A DNA stretch of 64,000 nucleotides, taken from the NCBI GenBank assembly GCA_030067835.1, contig CP092441.1, positions 2,604,001 to 2,668,000 of the forward strand, written 5' to 3'. Source of the DNA: Chakrabartyella piscis. Lineage in GTDB: Bacteria; Bacillota; Clostridia; Lachnospirales; Anaerotignaceae. Under the pieces are notes generated by a model. That model saw only the letters and a list, made by a program, of their open reading frames with translations. It ran no database searches and had not been told where the DNA came from. This document shows, in pieces, positions 1 through 7,702 of the stretch. Every line of letters begins with the position of its first letter. Position 1 is the first letter of the stretch. The position numbers and the translations under genes are program-made.

Positions 1-35
1 AGACCTACTTTTTTAGAGTAAATCTGCTGTTAATT

Positions 36-437
36 TTATACGTATACTATATCAGAAAAGATAATCTCTTCAATTTGTGCAACAATGTTGTTTACACGTC
101 CAACCCATTCAAGCTGATTAGTAGCTTTTTGATCCTCTGTCACACCTTGTCTTGCCTTATATTGTGGCAATAATCTATCAAGTAAGTTTTGTGTTTCCTC
201 ATTTACATCACGCAAATGGAAATGTAATTCACCATTTAGTAACAGGTGATTATATAACGGCTTGTGGTATTCTTTCAGATACGTTTCACGCATCATTCCG
301 TACTTTCCAAGTGGTCTATTGTCTGTTTCATCTTCGTCATCATCAAACTGTCCAAAGTCAGGCACATAGTAATCACCAACATTGATATATTTACCACCCA
401 TTTTTTCAAATATGCTTTGTTCTTTTTCATTACTCAT
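36..437 (-). CDS. tnpV: TnpV-family transposon protein
   Basis: A 133-residue protein with the conserved features of the TnpV family: an early GDYYVPD segment, then RPLGKYGMMRETYLKEYHK, a central LLNGELHFHL segment and a late EWVGRVNNIVAQIEE segment. TnpV proteins are small accessory proteins carried by conjugative and mobilisable transposons of Clostridia; their biochemical role is not established. The N terminus is a little longer and more acidic than usual (DDDEDE near residue 33). It is the first of several mobile-element fragments at this end of the window. Length is normal for the family, so it is probably intact. Confidence 0.8.
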   Translation of the reverse strand: MSNEKEQSIFEKMGGKYINVGDYYVPDFGQFDDDEDETDNRPLGKYGMMRETYLKEYHKPLYNHLLLNGELHFHLRDVNEETQNLLDRLLPQYKARQGVTEDQKATNQLEWVGRVNNIVAQIEEIIFSDIVYV

Positions 438-515
438 AATTTATACTCTCGCTTTCAATAAGATTATTTTGAAAAGAGTTCCAATTTCAAACGATATATA
501 AGTATTCGAGTAGCG

Positions 516-866
516 TTAGTCAATCATATTAAAATGTTCAAGAGCTTCTATTATTGCCTTTTCTTTATCAATAGGGCATTGTGGCACTTTCGCATCTTCT
601 TTCTTAGACACATGATAATTCACACGTTCCTTAATTCCCATCTTATCTTTAATCTGTGCGATATATAGATTTGTTACTTTCAATCCACTATTTTCAAGTA
701 CATATCCCTTAATTTCTGCATAAGTCGCTTTACTCTCGGCAGAGGTTAAATCCAACTCATCCATATTAAGTTCTACTTCGATATGATGGTCGACATTTAG
801 TTTGGACAAAAGACATACCGTCTCAACGTGCCATGAGGATTGGATTCTATTATCACTTGGTGGCAC
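516..866 (-). pseudogene. C-terminal fragment of a TrmA/RlmD-type rRNA (uracil-5-)-methyltransferase fusion
   Basis: The 116 residues begin with HVETVCLLSKLN, which matches the tail of TrmA/RumA methyltransferases, and continue into the DHHIEVELNMDELDLTSAES segment often appended to such proteins on clostridial mobile elements. The SAM-binding domain and catalytic Cys expected upstream are absent, and an in-frame TAG lies directly before the apparent GTG start. This is therefore the 3' remnant of a longer gene, consistent with the decayed neighbourhood. An alternative is a free-standing small protein made of the appended domain only. Confidence 0.6.
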
Positions 867-995
867 CTATCCCTTGGCGGAGCCTTATATTTTGTAAAAA
901 AGTTTCATTTTCAGTCTTTCTAAAAAAAGCTTTCTGCAAATTTCTTTTGAAATTATACAGAATAAAACATTCAATGACATCGATGATTGAAAGCT

Positions 996-2336
996 TTATT
1001 CCATACAATTCACCCTAACAGTTAATCCTGATTTAAAGTGAATCTCCAATACATTCTTCTCTACTATATAGATTTTATTTACAATTCTTCTAAGAGATTT
1101 CATAGGGAATACTTCACTTTGATTATGTAAGCCATTCATCATATCCAACAGCTTTATTTCGTTGGCTGTCATATCTTTGATATTCAATTTTTTGAAGTTT
1201 TCTAAGTAATTCGATATATTCTTTTCTGCAATTCTTTCTGCAAGCCTATAAGATTTGGGACACTTACTAGCTTTTTTCATCCTTGTCGAACATTGCCATA
1301 TAGGATTCATCTTGTTTGCTGTAGTTCTCGTATAACTTGCACCACAATGAGAACATTGAATCAAACTACTCAAAGAATACTTCCCACTGTAACCAAAACC
1401 TTTTTCTTTTTGTTTTCTTTTTTTCAACTCTGCCTGCACTTCATAAAACTGTTCTTTCGAAATGATAGGCTCGTGATTATTTTTGATATAATACTGCTTT
1501 ACAATCCCATCATTTTTCACTCTCTTTTTCGTTAAGTGATCGATGGTGTATGTTTTTTGCAAAAGTGCATCTCCAATGTATTTTTCACAAGATAACATTT
1601 TATAAATCACTGAACCACGCCATTTGCTCTGTCCTGTTGCAGTCTTAATATTTTCAGATTCTAATACATCACAGATAAGTTTTAGCCCTAACCCATCTAA
1701 ATATAAATCAAATATTTTCTGAACAATTTTAGCTTCTTCTGGGACGATAATTAGATTGCCTTCATCATCTTTGGTGTATCCCATGAATTTGTTGTGATTG
1801 ACATGAACGATGCCTTGTTCATACTTTCTTACTATGCCAAAACGAGTATTTTCACTCACAGTACGACTTTCTTCTTGTGCTTGACTTGATAAAATAGTTA
1901 TGAGAAGTTCTCCCGTACTGTCCATCGTATCAATGTGCTCGTTTTCAAAAATAATGCGAATCCCTTTGGCTTTCAGTTCTCGTATGATTTTCAAAAAGTC
2001 TACCGTGTTTCTTGCAAATCGACTAATAGATTTGGTTAACACCATGTCAATTTTGCCTTTGTTGCAATCCTCTATGAGCCTGTTGAACTCATCTCTTGAC
2101 TTTAGTGCAGTTGCAGACTTACCAAAATCAGCATAAACTTCGACTAAATTCCAGTTTTGATTTGATAAGATTTTTGATGTGAAATAATCAATCTGTCTAT
2201 CGTAACTTTGCTCCTGTTCCTCAAATCGAGTGCTGACTCTGCAGTAAGCTGCAACATTCAGTTTCTTTTGTTCCACCTTGATATTTCTATCATGTTTTTC
2301 TTTGGGTGGAATCACTACAATTTCTTTTTCTGCCAT
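996..2336 (-). CDS. large serine recombinase (transposon integrase/resolvase)
   Basis: A 446-residue large serine recombinase. The N-terminal resolvase domain carries VAAYCRVST with the catalytic serine, then DMVLTKSISRFARNTVD and the EESRTVSENTRFG helix. A recombinase DNA-binding domain follows, then a zinc ribbon (CSHCGASY, later QCSTRMKKASKCP). The reading frame opens 32 codons earlier, but the start chosen at 2336 has AAGGAGG about seven bases upstream. It is closely similar at its N terminus to the truncated recombinase at 6511-6762. It probably integrates or excises a mobile element through a short crossover site; which element it belongs to is unclear because the surroundings are rearranged. 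Confidence 0.9.
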   Translation of the reverse strand: MAEKEIVVIPPKEKHDRNIKVEQKKLNVAAYCRVSTRFEEQEQSYDRQIDYFTSKILSNQNWNLVEVYADFGKSATALKSRDEFNRLIEDCNKGKIDMVLTKSISRFARNTVDFLKIIRELKAKGIRIIFENEHIDTMDSTGELLITILSSQAQEESRTVSENTRFGIVRKYEQGIVHVNHNKFMGYTKDDEGNLIIVPEEAKIVQKIFDLYLDGLGLKLICDVLESENIKTATGQSKWRGSVIYKMLSCEKYIGDALLQKTYTIDHLTKKRVKNDGIVKQYYIKNNHEPIISKEQFYEVQAELKKRKQKEKGFGYSGKYSLSSLIQCSHCGASYTRTTANKMNPIWQCSTRMKKASKCPKSYRLAERIAEKNISNYLENFKKLNIKDMTANEIKLLDMMNGLHNQSEVFPMKSLRRIVNKIYIVEKNVLEIHFKSGLTVRVNCME

Positions 2337-2381
2337 ATAGCTACCTCCTTGTTCTCCCTCGGTTAGTTGAGGGGCGGAGTT

Positions 2382-2410
2382 ATTATAGCATAGATTATAC
2401 AATTGGCTAA
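2382..2410 (-). promoter_or_regulatory. candidate extended -10 promoter for the recombinase at 996-2336
   Basis: On the minus strand TGCTATAAT (2382-2390) is a perfect extended -10. Seventeen bases upstream TTAGCC (2405-2410) is a poor -35, as is common for extended -10 promoters. Transcription would begin near 2375, about 40 bases before the start codon at 2336. Confidence 0.45.
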
Positions 2411-2527
2411 ATAAGGAATTTGTATTGAGCATTACAATTTATGTCTTGCATTCTTATATGACAAATCGAAGCTCTAACACTCCCTCCATTTGTTTACTTT
2501 TGTACAATTGCTATACTTGATTATTAT

Positions 2528-2763
2528 TCAAAAGTAAACTAGTACGTTCTTAAAATACTCACGTAATGAAATATCAATTGCACCCTGCATTTCCGTTCTT
2601 GTTTTCGGCTTCGAACAAAATACAAACAGTTTAGAAACCTTTTTACCTTGTCCTGTTTCTTGACCTGTATCTTGACCTGTTTCTTGACCTACCAAATAGT
2701 TAATATCCTTTAAAACAACAGTAAGCCTTGAAGTATTTGAGTAAAAAACAGAATTTTTTCTTT
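2528..2763 (-). pseudogene. 3' remnant of an AlbA_2/AAA_4 (RecG-like) DNA-binding gene
   Basis: In one minus frame the region reads SNTSRLTVVLKDINYLVGQ, then three TGQE/TGQD units, then a short winged-helix-like tail (SKPKTRTEMQGAIDISLREYF) and a stop at 2528. The strand segment, the toggling Gln/Thr linker and the PKTRTEMQ helix are the usual ending of proteins with AlbA_2 and divergent AAA_4 domains. The frame opens right after a stop and the ATPase-like part is missing. It is one of three similar remnants between 2528 and 3815. Confidence 0.55.
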
Positions 2764-2973
2764 ATACGACCTCTGGTATCCACCTACTATTACTTCTATT
2801 CACCCCCTCCACCTTCTATTCGATAGAAATGCCTATATATACTAGAAAACTCTATACAACAAGGCTTTCTAGCTTTTGAAATCACCTTGGATACCATTTT
2901 TGTAACATCTGAAAATCACTTTTTTAATTTTTGGTAAAAACATTTTTCCTTTTCATCAAAATCTGTCAACATT

Positions 2974-3402
2974 TCAAGACACAGGATATCTTATTTTATA
3001 TAGCATACTATTCGTACTACCTTCTTGAAATACATAACCAGTTTCCACTAACATTTTCATATATCTTCTTGATGTAGCTGGTGACTTTTTACACGCTAAT
3101 TCCGCTTCCTTTGGAGTGATATTACCCTTTTCTTGAAGCACCTCTATAATTATTTCAACTTTCTCATAGTCTTTCGGTTTCAAAACTTCGCTCAGAACTT
3201 CGCTCAAACTTCGCTCATTTTTTTGATTGAAGTTGACTTTCGCTTCAAAATCATCTCTAATTTTAATTGTTGTTTCCAAATAATTCCTCTCTTCATCTGT
3301 TTCAAACTTTGGCATCAACGAACCATTCTTTTTTAATTCTGACAAAATAATTGGAATACCTATCGATTGTTTTTCAGATAAATCTAATTCCTTAAAATGC
3401 CA
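2974..3402 (-). pseudogene. second AAA_4/AlbA_2 C-terminal remnant with winged helix
   Basis: From the stop at 3403-3405 the frame reads FKELDLSEKQSIGIPIILSE, then LKKNGSLMPKFETDEERNY, then a linker and a winged-helix tail with KGNITPKEAELACKKSPATS and ending YKIRYPVS. KNGSLMPKFETDEER is the hallmark motif shortly before the C-terminal HTH of AAA_4 proteins. The N-terminal AlbA_2 and most of the AAA_4 domain are gone. A 123-residue protein could start at 3345, but without its catalytic or DNA-binding front end it is probably inactive. Confidence 0.6.
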
Positions 3403-3449
3403 CTAAGAATAAATATATCGCTTTATCGCAACCCACATCCCAAATAAAC

Positions 3450-3815
3450 TCATTTTTCTACATTGTCCTCAACAACAATCCAACTACCTTTTTGGCTAGT
3501 TCCAACCCTCTTGATAACACCTTTTTTCTTCATCTCATTCATATGGAATTTAATATTTTCTCTTGTTTGTCCGATAATTTCAGCCAATTTAACTTGCGTT
3601 ATTTGAGGATATTTTATAATTTCAGCTACAATTTTTTCTTCGATTTCTGTTAAAATTATAGCTTGGGTAGTAGCTTGGGTAGTAGCTTGGGTAGTAGCTT
3701 GGGTAGTAGCTTGGGTAGTAGTTGCAAACCTAACCATAATTTCATCTTTTTTCACTTCATACTCTGGTATCGGAACATTTGCTTCTTCACAACTTTCTTT
3801 TATTTTTTCTATTCC
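3450..3815 (-). pseudogene. third AAA_4/AlbA_2 C-terminal remnant, cut by the IS3 copy
   Basis: The frame runs without a stop from the IS3 end at 3815 through GIEKIKESCEEANVPIPEYE, a typical AAA_4 segment, into a linker of five TTQA units and a winged-helix tail (ITQVKLAEIIGQTRENIKFH) ending at 3450. The five units come from a 12-bp tandem DNA repeat at about 3660-3725. The rest of the gene should lie beyond the IS, but the other flank is ParB, so the IS junction is a rearrangement and not a simple insertion. Confidence 0.65.
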
Positions 3816-3893
3816 TGGAATGGCTATACTTAACTAGACAGAAAAGATAAGGTCATGTAAAATAAAACTAATATAAAATAAGGAGATGATTAC

Positions 3894-4181
3894 ATGACTA
3901 AAAAACGACAACGAAGAGAATTTACAGAAGAATTTAAACAGCAGATGGTTCAATTATATAACAACGGAAAATCGAAAGCAGATATCAATCGTGAATACGA
4001 TTTAACACCATCGGCACTGAATCGCTGGATACAGCGTTACAATGCTACTGGTTCTACAAAAGAAGCTGATAATCGCACACCAGAAGAAGCTGAACTCATC
4101 AAACTTCGTAAAGAGCTACAACAGCTACGAATGGAAAATGACATACTAAAGCAAGCGGCGCTGATATTCGGACGAAAGTAA
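3894..4181 (+). CDS. IS3-family transposase OrfA (copy 1)
   Basis: A 95-residue DNA-binding subunit. It has an N-terminal HTH_Tnp_1 helix-turn-helix (EEFKQQMVQLYNNGKSKAD, then LTPSALNRWIQRY) and a C-terminal leucine-zipper helix (ELIKLRKELQQLRMENDILK). AAGGAGATG lies just before the ATG. It acts alone as regulator, or joined to OrfB by programmed -1 frameshifting as the full transposase. Its stop codon at 4179-4181 follows GGACGAAAG, which contains an AAAG slip site. Confidence 0.9.
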   Translation: MTKKRQRREFTEEFKQQMVQLYNNGKSKADINREYDLTPSALNRWIQRYNATGSTKEADNRTPEEAELIKLRKELQQLRMENDILKQAALIFGRK

Positions 4182-4222
4182 TTGTAATTCGAGCAAATCG
4201 ACACAAATACTCTATATCAGCC

Positions 4223-5005
4223 ATGTGTAAATGCCTTGAAATCAGCAGGAGTACCTACTATTACGAGGCTTCGTCCAAGAAAGATGATACGGAATTAGAA
4301 CAAGAAATTGAACGGATTTTTTATGAAAATAAAGAAGTCTACGGAAGTCGTAAAATGAAAAAAGAGCTGAAGAAGTTGGGCAAACAGGTTTCTAGACGCA
4401 GAATTTGCCGCATTATGAAACGTTTAGGGCTAATTTCGGTCTATACCGTTGCCAAGTTCAAACCACAAAAGCAACAATGCAATGAGTCGCCAGTAAAAAA
4501 CGAACTAGCTCGTCAATTTGATAACCAGCCTCCCAATGCAGTAATTGTTGGGGATTTGACGTATGTTCGAGTGAACTATAAATGGAACTATGTTTGTATC
4601 TTAATTGATTTATTCAACCGAGAAATCGTTGGATTTAGTGCAGGACTTCACAAAAATGCTCAGTTGGTATATGATGCTTTTGCAACAATCAAAGGGAATT
4701 TATCTGAAATCGAGTTGTTCCATACGGATCGAGGCAGCGAGTTTAAAAACTATCTCATTGATGAAATGTTAGATGTGTTTCAGATCAAACGATCCCTCAG
4801 CATGAAGGGCTGCCCCTATGATAATGCAGTTGCAGAAGCCAATTTCAAGGTATTCAAAACAGAATTTGTTCGAGGACGAAATTTCGTCAGTTTGGAGCAA
4901 TTGAAGTTAGAACTTGCAGACTATGTGCATTGGTTCAATAACATACGTTTGCATGGCTCTTTGGATTATAGAACACCAGCCGAATATCGGGTACTGACCT
5001 TATAA
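4223..5005 (+). CDS. IS3-family transposase OrfB (DDE integrase domain, copy 1)
   Basis: A 260-residue frame counted from its first ATG. It is open upstream to at least 4172 in the -1 frame relative to OrfA, so the active product is the OrfAB frameshift fusion. An HTH_21 region (NKEVYGSRKMKKELKK) precedes an rve catalytic domain. The DDE triad is visible as D in VGDLTYV, D in FHTDRGSEF and E in YDNAVAEANFK. All three catalytic residues are present and no internal stop is seen, so the copy could be active. Confidence 0.9.
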   Translation: MCKCLEISRSTYYYEASSKKDDTELEQEIERIFYENKEVYGSRKMKKELKKLGKQVSRRRICRIMKRLGLISVYTVAKFKPQKQQCNESPVKNELARQFDNQPPNAVIVGDLTYVRVNYKWNYVCILIDLFNREIVGFSAGLHKNAQLVYDAFATIKGNLSEIELFHTDRGSEFKNYLIDEMLDVFQIKRSLSMKGCPYDNAVAEANFKVFKTEFVRGRNFVSLEQLKLELADYVHWFNNIRLHGSLDYRTPAEYRVLTL

Positions 5006-5629
5006 AAATTGTCCAAAAAAGTGTTGACATTCCACTTTGTCCTTGGAAAGTCCATAATCTTGACCGAGTTTATCTCTACTTTCCAACTTCTGCTGAACTT
5101 CAGCAGAAGTTGAATTTTCCTTGCTATCATCGGGGTTTAAGAGGATTTCTATTTCTTTCAAAAGGTCATTTCTTCTACCTTGTGACTTCATTGCACTGTA
5201 ATGTTCCGATAGGCAATATGCACGTTCCGAATGTGATAAATCGGTAAAGGAACGCTGTCGTAAATTGGTTTCATTGACAATGAGCCTTGCTTCTTCCAAT
5301 GTCAAATCTGTTTTAATTACAACAGGTGCTTTGTCAAGTCCTGCAAGTTCACCCGCATTTTTACGATTGTGACCACTGAGTATAATATACTCGCCATTTT
5401 CATTGTGCCACAAGATGATAGGTGTGATAATGCCAAATTCTTTGATACTATCTACCATATCTTGAAGTCGCTGACCTTCATACAATTTGTATTTATGGTT
5501 TGGAAATGATTGCATTTTGGAAAATGCCATTTCAGTAATGCCACTTGTAGTTACTGTTTCGGGTTCTTGCTTGTCGGGAAACATATCAATAAATGATTCC
5601 AACTGAATGGGTGGTTTTTTAAGAGCCAA
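5000..5629 (-). CDS. parB: ParB-type nucleoid/partition protein, 3' end truncated by IS3
   Basis: About 198 genuine residues of a ParB/RepB-family DNA-binding partition protein. The ParB N-terminal domain is recognisable: YEGQRLQDMVDSIKEFGI, PIILWHNENGEYIILSGHNR, and TNLRQRSFTDLSHSERA. In the Tn1549-like family this gene follows parA and is thought to stabilise the excised circular element. After position 5035 the frame runs into the IS and ends with nine IS-encoded residues at 5000, so the C-terminal dimerisation part is lost. It overlaps the parA stop by 11 bases, indicating translational coupling. Confidence 0.8.
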   Translation of the reverse strand: MALKKPPIQLESFIDMFPDKQEPETVTTSGITEMAFSKMQSFPNHKYKLYEGQRLQDMVDSIKEFGIITPIILWHNENGEYIILSGHNRKNAGELAGLDKAPVVIKTDLTLEEARLIVNETNLRQRSFTDLSHSERAYCLSEHYSAMKSQGRRNDLLKEIEILLNPDDSKENSTSAEVQQKLESRDKLGQDYGLSKDKVECQHFFGQFL

Positions 5630-6407
5630 TATTTATCAACTCCTTTGCAAAATTTTCATAGGCAATGGCGGCAGGGTTATCGGGCAGATACTCACATATT
5701 GTCTGCTGATACATACAAGCCTCCGCAACCTTAATGGAACGAGGTATACGAGTTTTGAAAACTCTGATATTGTTGCCAAATTTGTCATTTAGCATTTCAT
5801 TGACAAGTGCCGACAACATTGTGTTACGTGAATCCATCGTCACAAGTATGCCCTCAATGGTTAGCTTTGGGTTGCCGTTTTCTTTGATGATCTGATAGTG
5901 TTTTAACACCTCGGATAAACCTTGCATTGACAACAGTTCCGCTTGGGTTGGAATTATGATGCTGTCCGCACACATCATTACATTCATCATCGGTGTACCA
6001 ATTTGGGGCATACAGTCGATGATAATGTAATCGTAGAGTTCTTTCAAAGGATTTACAATTTCGAGTAACTTTTTCTCTCGAAAGTTCACGTTGCAAAGAT
6101 TTCTTTCAAGAGTAAACAGTTCACTATTTGCAGGGATAAGGTCAACACCATTTTCATTATGGTAAATGTACTCAGTAGGATCGGGCAGTTCTTTTTCAAG
6201 TATCACATGACCGAGCAGGTCGGCAATGGTAATTTCCACTTGGTTTGTATTTGCGATGCCACAAATAGTGCTTGCATTGCCTTGACCATCAAAGTCTATG
6301 ACAAGAGTTTTTTTATTCTGTTTTGCAAGCAGATAGCCAAGTGTCGTTGCCGTGGTGCTTTTGCCTGTTCCTCCTTTTTCGTTGATTATCGCTATTACTT
6401 TTGCCAT
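5619..6407 (-). CDS. parA: ParA-family partition ATPase
   Basis: A 262-residue deviant-Walker ATPase of the ParA/Soj family. The P-loop is at the N terminus (NEKGGTGKSTTATTLGY). Walker A' is LVIDFDGQGNAS and Walker B is YDYIIIDCMPQIG. The C-terminal half has RIPRSIKVAEA, typical of ParA. It works with the overlapping ParB to segregate or maintain the element. Length and motifs are complete. A strong intrinsic terminator lies about 65 bases upstream (6470-6526), so its own promoter must be in 6408-6470 or it is expressed by read-through. Confidence 0.93.
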   Translation of the reverse strand: MAKVIAIINEKGGTGKSTTATTLGYLLAKQNKKTLVIDFDGQGNASTICGIANTNQVEITIADLLGHVILEKELPDPTEYIYHNENGVDLIPANSELFTLERNLCNVNFREKKLLEIVNPLKELYDYIIIDCMPQIGTPMMNVMMCADSIIIPTQAELLSMQGLSEVLKHYQIIKENGNPKLTIEGILVTMDSRNTMLSALVNEMLNDKFGNNIRVFKTRIPRSIKVAEACMYQQTICEYLPDNPAAIAYENFAKELINIGS

Positions 6408-6469
6408 AAGTATAAATTCTCCTTTCGTTCTTTGGTTTTAGGGGTTGGGGTAAATGGGTTTTAGGGTAT

Positions 6470-6526
6470 AAAAAAATAGGACTTAATCTGCAAACCCTTT
6501 GTTTAAAGGTTTATTGATTATGTCCT
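6470..6526 (-). terminator. long hairpin plus T-tract between recombinase remnant and parA
   Basis: The 49-bp block 6478-6526 is a near-perfect inverted repeat: outer arms AGGACNTAATC and its complement, inner arms AAACCTTT and AAAGGGTTT. On the minus strand it is followed by ATTTTTTTAT, giving an intrinsic terminator. The truncated recombinase frame reads into the hairpin, so the hairpin may also mark a deletion junction. Confidence 0.7.
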
Positions 6527-6762
6527 ATTATATCAGCATCATCAGCGAATATTCCAGCCATCTTCCAATTTGGATTTTGATTGATTTTATTGGTGAAGTG
6601 TTCCACTTGGGTTTCATAGCTATTTTCTTGTTCTTCGAGTAGTGTACTGACACGACAATAAGCAGCAACTCTTAATTTCTTCTGTTCCATTCTGATGCCT
6701 TTATCGTATTTCATTTGTGGTGGTATGATTGCCACTGTTTTCTTAGCAACTGCCATTTTCAT
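6511..6762 (-). pseudogene. truncated serine recombinase (N-terminal catalytic fragment)
   Basis: The first 75 or so residues are a serine recombinase N terminus ([20 protein letters not shown], with the catalytic serine), closely related to the protein at 996-2336. After IFADD the frame passes into the terminator hairpin and stops, so the rest of the resolvase domain and the whole recombinase and zinc-ribbon parts are missing. The likely start is the second ATG (6756), after GGAAAGGAAGATG; it overlaps the end of the upstream recombinase gene by about a dozen bases, as in the tandem recombinase gene sets of some clostridial elements. Confidence 0.75.
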
Positions 6763-7672
6763 CTTCCTTTCCTAGTTTGTATTGTTCTGTTATTATCACT
6801 CCATTGATAAATTGAATTTGTACCATTCCATCTTCATAGATTGTGATTCGTTCTATGATTTGGCAGAAAATTTCCTCATCAAACTCCGTAAGTGGTGTAA
6901 CATCTGCCAACACTTCTTGGATCAACTGTGTATGTACTTCATAGTCATCTACCTTGGATTCTTCATAGATCAACATAGCTCGTTTGAAAATAAGGTCTTT
7001 CAATTCTGACGAAGAGAATGCCTCATTTTCTTCTAGTGTTTCAATCTGTCTTTCCAGTTCCAATAGTTCTTCACTTTTTCTTGATTTATATCGTACAGGC
7101 TTTTGATCCAATAGTTTTGGTTTGGTAATCACCATATTGATTGCCTTTATAGATAGTTCCATCAATTCTTCCTTGGTGTAAAACAAGTTTCTACATAACA
7201 CTCTGTTTTTGTAGATATACTTTTTGCATTTCCATCTTCGTTTTTCATAAGGTTTTCCACTATGTTCTACATACATTCGATATCCTTCACCACAAGTTCC
7301 ACAATAAATCTTGTTTGTAAAAACATTTTTCTTTTGATAATCTGTACGAAAAATCCCTCTATTTAATTGTTTATTTCTTCTTGCTCTAATTGCAGCTGCC
7401 TGTTCAAAGATTTCTCGTTCTATTAACTTTGGGTGCAGTTCATCTCCCAAGTACTTGACATTTTCCAATATTCTTCCAACCGCTATACTCGCCCAGTTTG
7501 TCTTATCATTTGCATTCGGTACTTGATTTGCTGTCAACTCTTTTGACAAGGCAAGTATGCTTTTTCCGTCAACATACTCATTGAAAATTTTGATTACTGT
7601 TTGGGATTTCACCTCATCTATAACGAGTTTTCCATTCTCCATCTTGTAACCGATTGGTATATATGTTTTCAT
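6743..7672 (-). CDS. recombinase-domain protein lacking the catalytic resolvase domain
   Basis: A 309-residue protein that starts directly with the recombinase DNA-binding domain ([20 protein letters not shown]), followed by a zinc ribbon (YCGTCGEGY, later [17 protein letters not shown]) and a coiled coil ([18 protein letters not shown]). No YxRxS catalytic segment exists upstream in any frame, and the start has a good GGAGGTGG site, so this looks like a genuine stand-alone gene. Such catalytically empty partners occur beside complete serine recombinases and may be directionality or DNA-binding partners (inference). It sits 30 bases downstream of the complete recombinase. Confidence 0.75.
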   Translation of the reverse strand: MKTYIPIGYKMENGKLVIDEVKSQTVIKIFNEYVDGKSILALSKELTANQVPNANDKTNWASIAVGRILENVKYLGDELHPKLIEREIFEQAAAIRARRNKQLNRGIFRTDYQKKNVFTNKIYCGTCGEGYRMYVEHSGKPYEKRRWKCKKYIYKNRVLCRNLFYTKEELMELSIKAINMVITKPKLLDQKPVRYKSRKSEELLELERQIETLEENEAFSSSELKDLIFKRAMLIYEESKVDDYEVHTQLIQEVLADVTPLTEFDEEIFCQIIERITIYEDGMVQIQFINGVIITEQYKLGKEDENGSC

Positions 7673-7702
7673 TTTTCCACCTCCATTTCATCATCTATTT
7701 TT

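Larger units (their letters stand above)
3816..5034 (+). mobile_element. IS3-family insertion sequence, copy 1 (1219 bp)
   Basis: The ends are imperfect inverted repeats: TGGAATGGCTATACTT at 3816, and TGGAATGTCAACACTT read inward from 5034. Two overlapping frames encode OrfA and OrfB. A second copy of exactly the same length lies at 28041-29259 in the same orientation. The flanking triplets are TCC on the left and CTT on the right, so no target duplication is visible. Left and right flanks belong to different genes (an AAA_4 remnant and parB), which points to recombination between IS copies or an adjacent deletion after insertion. Confidence 0.9.
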
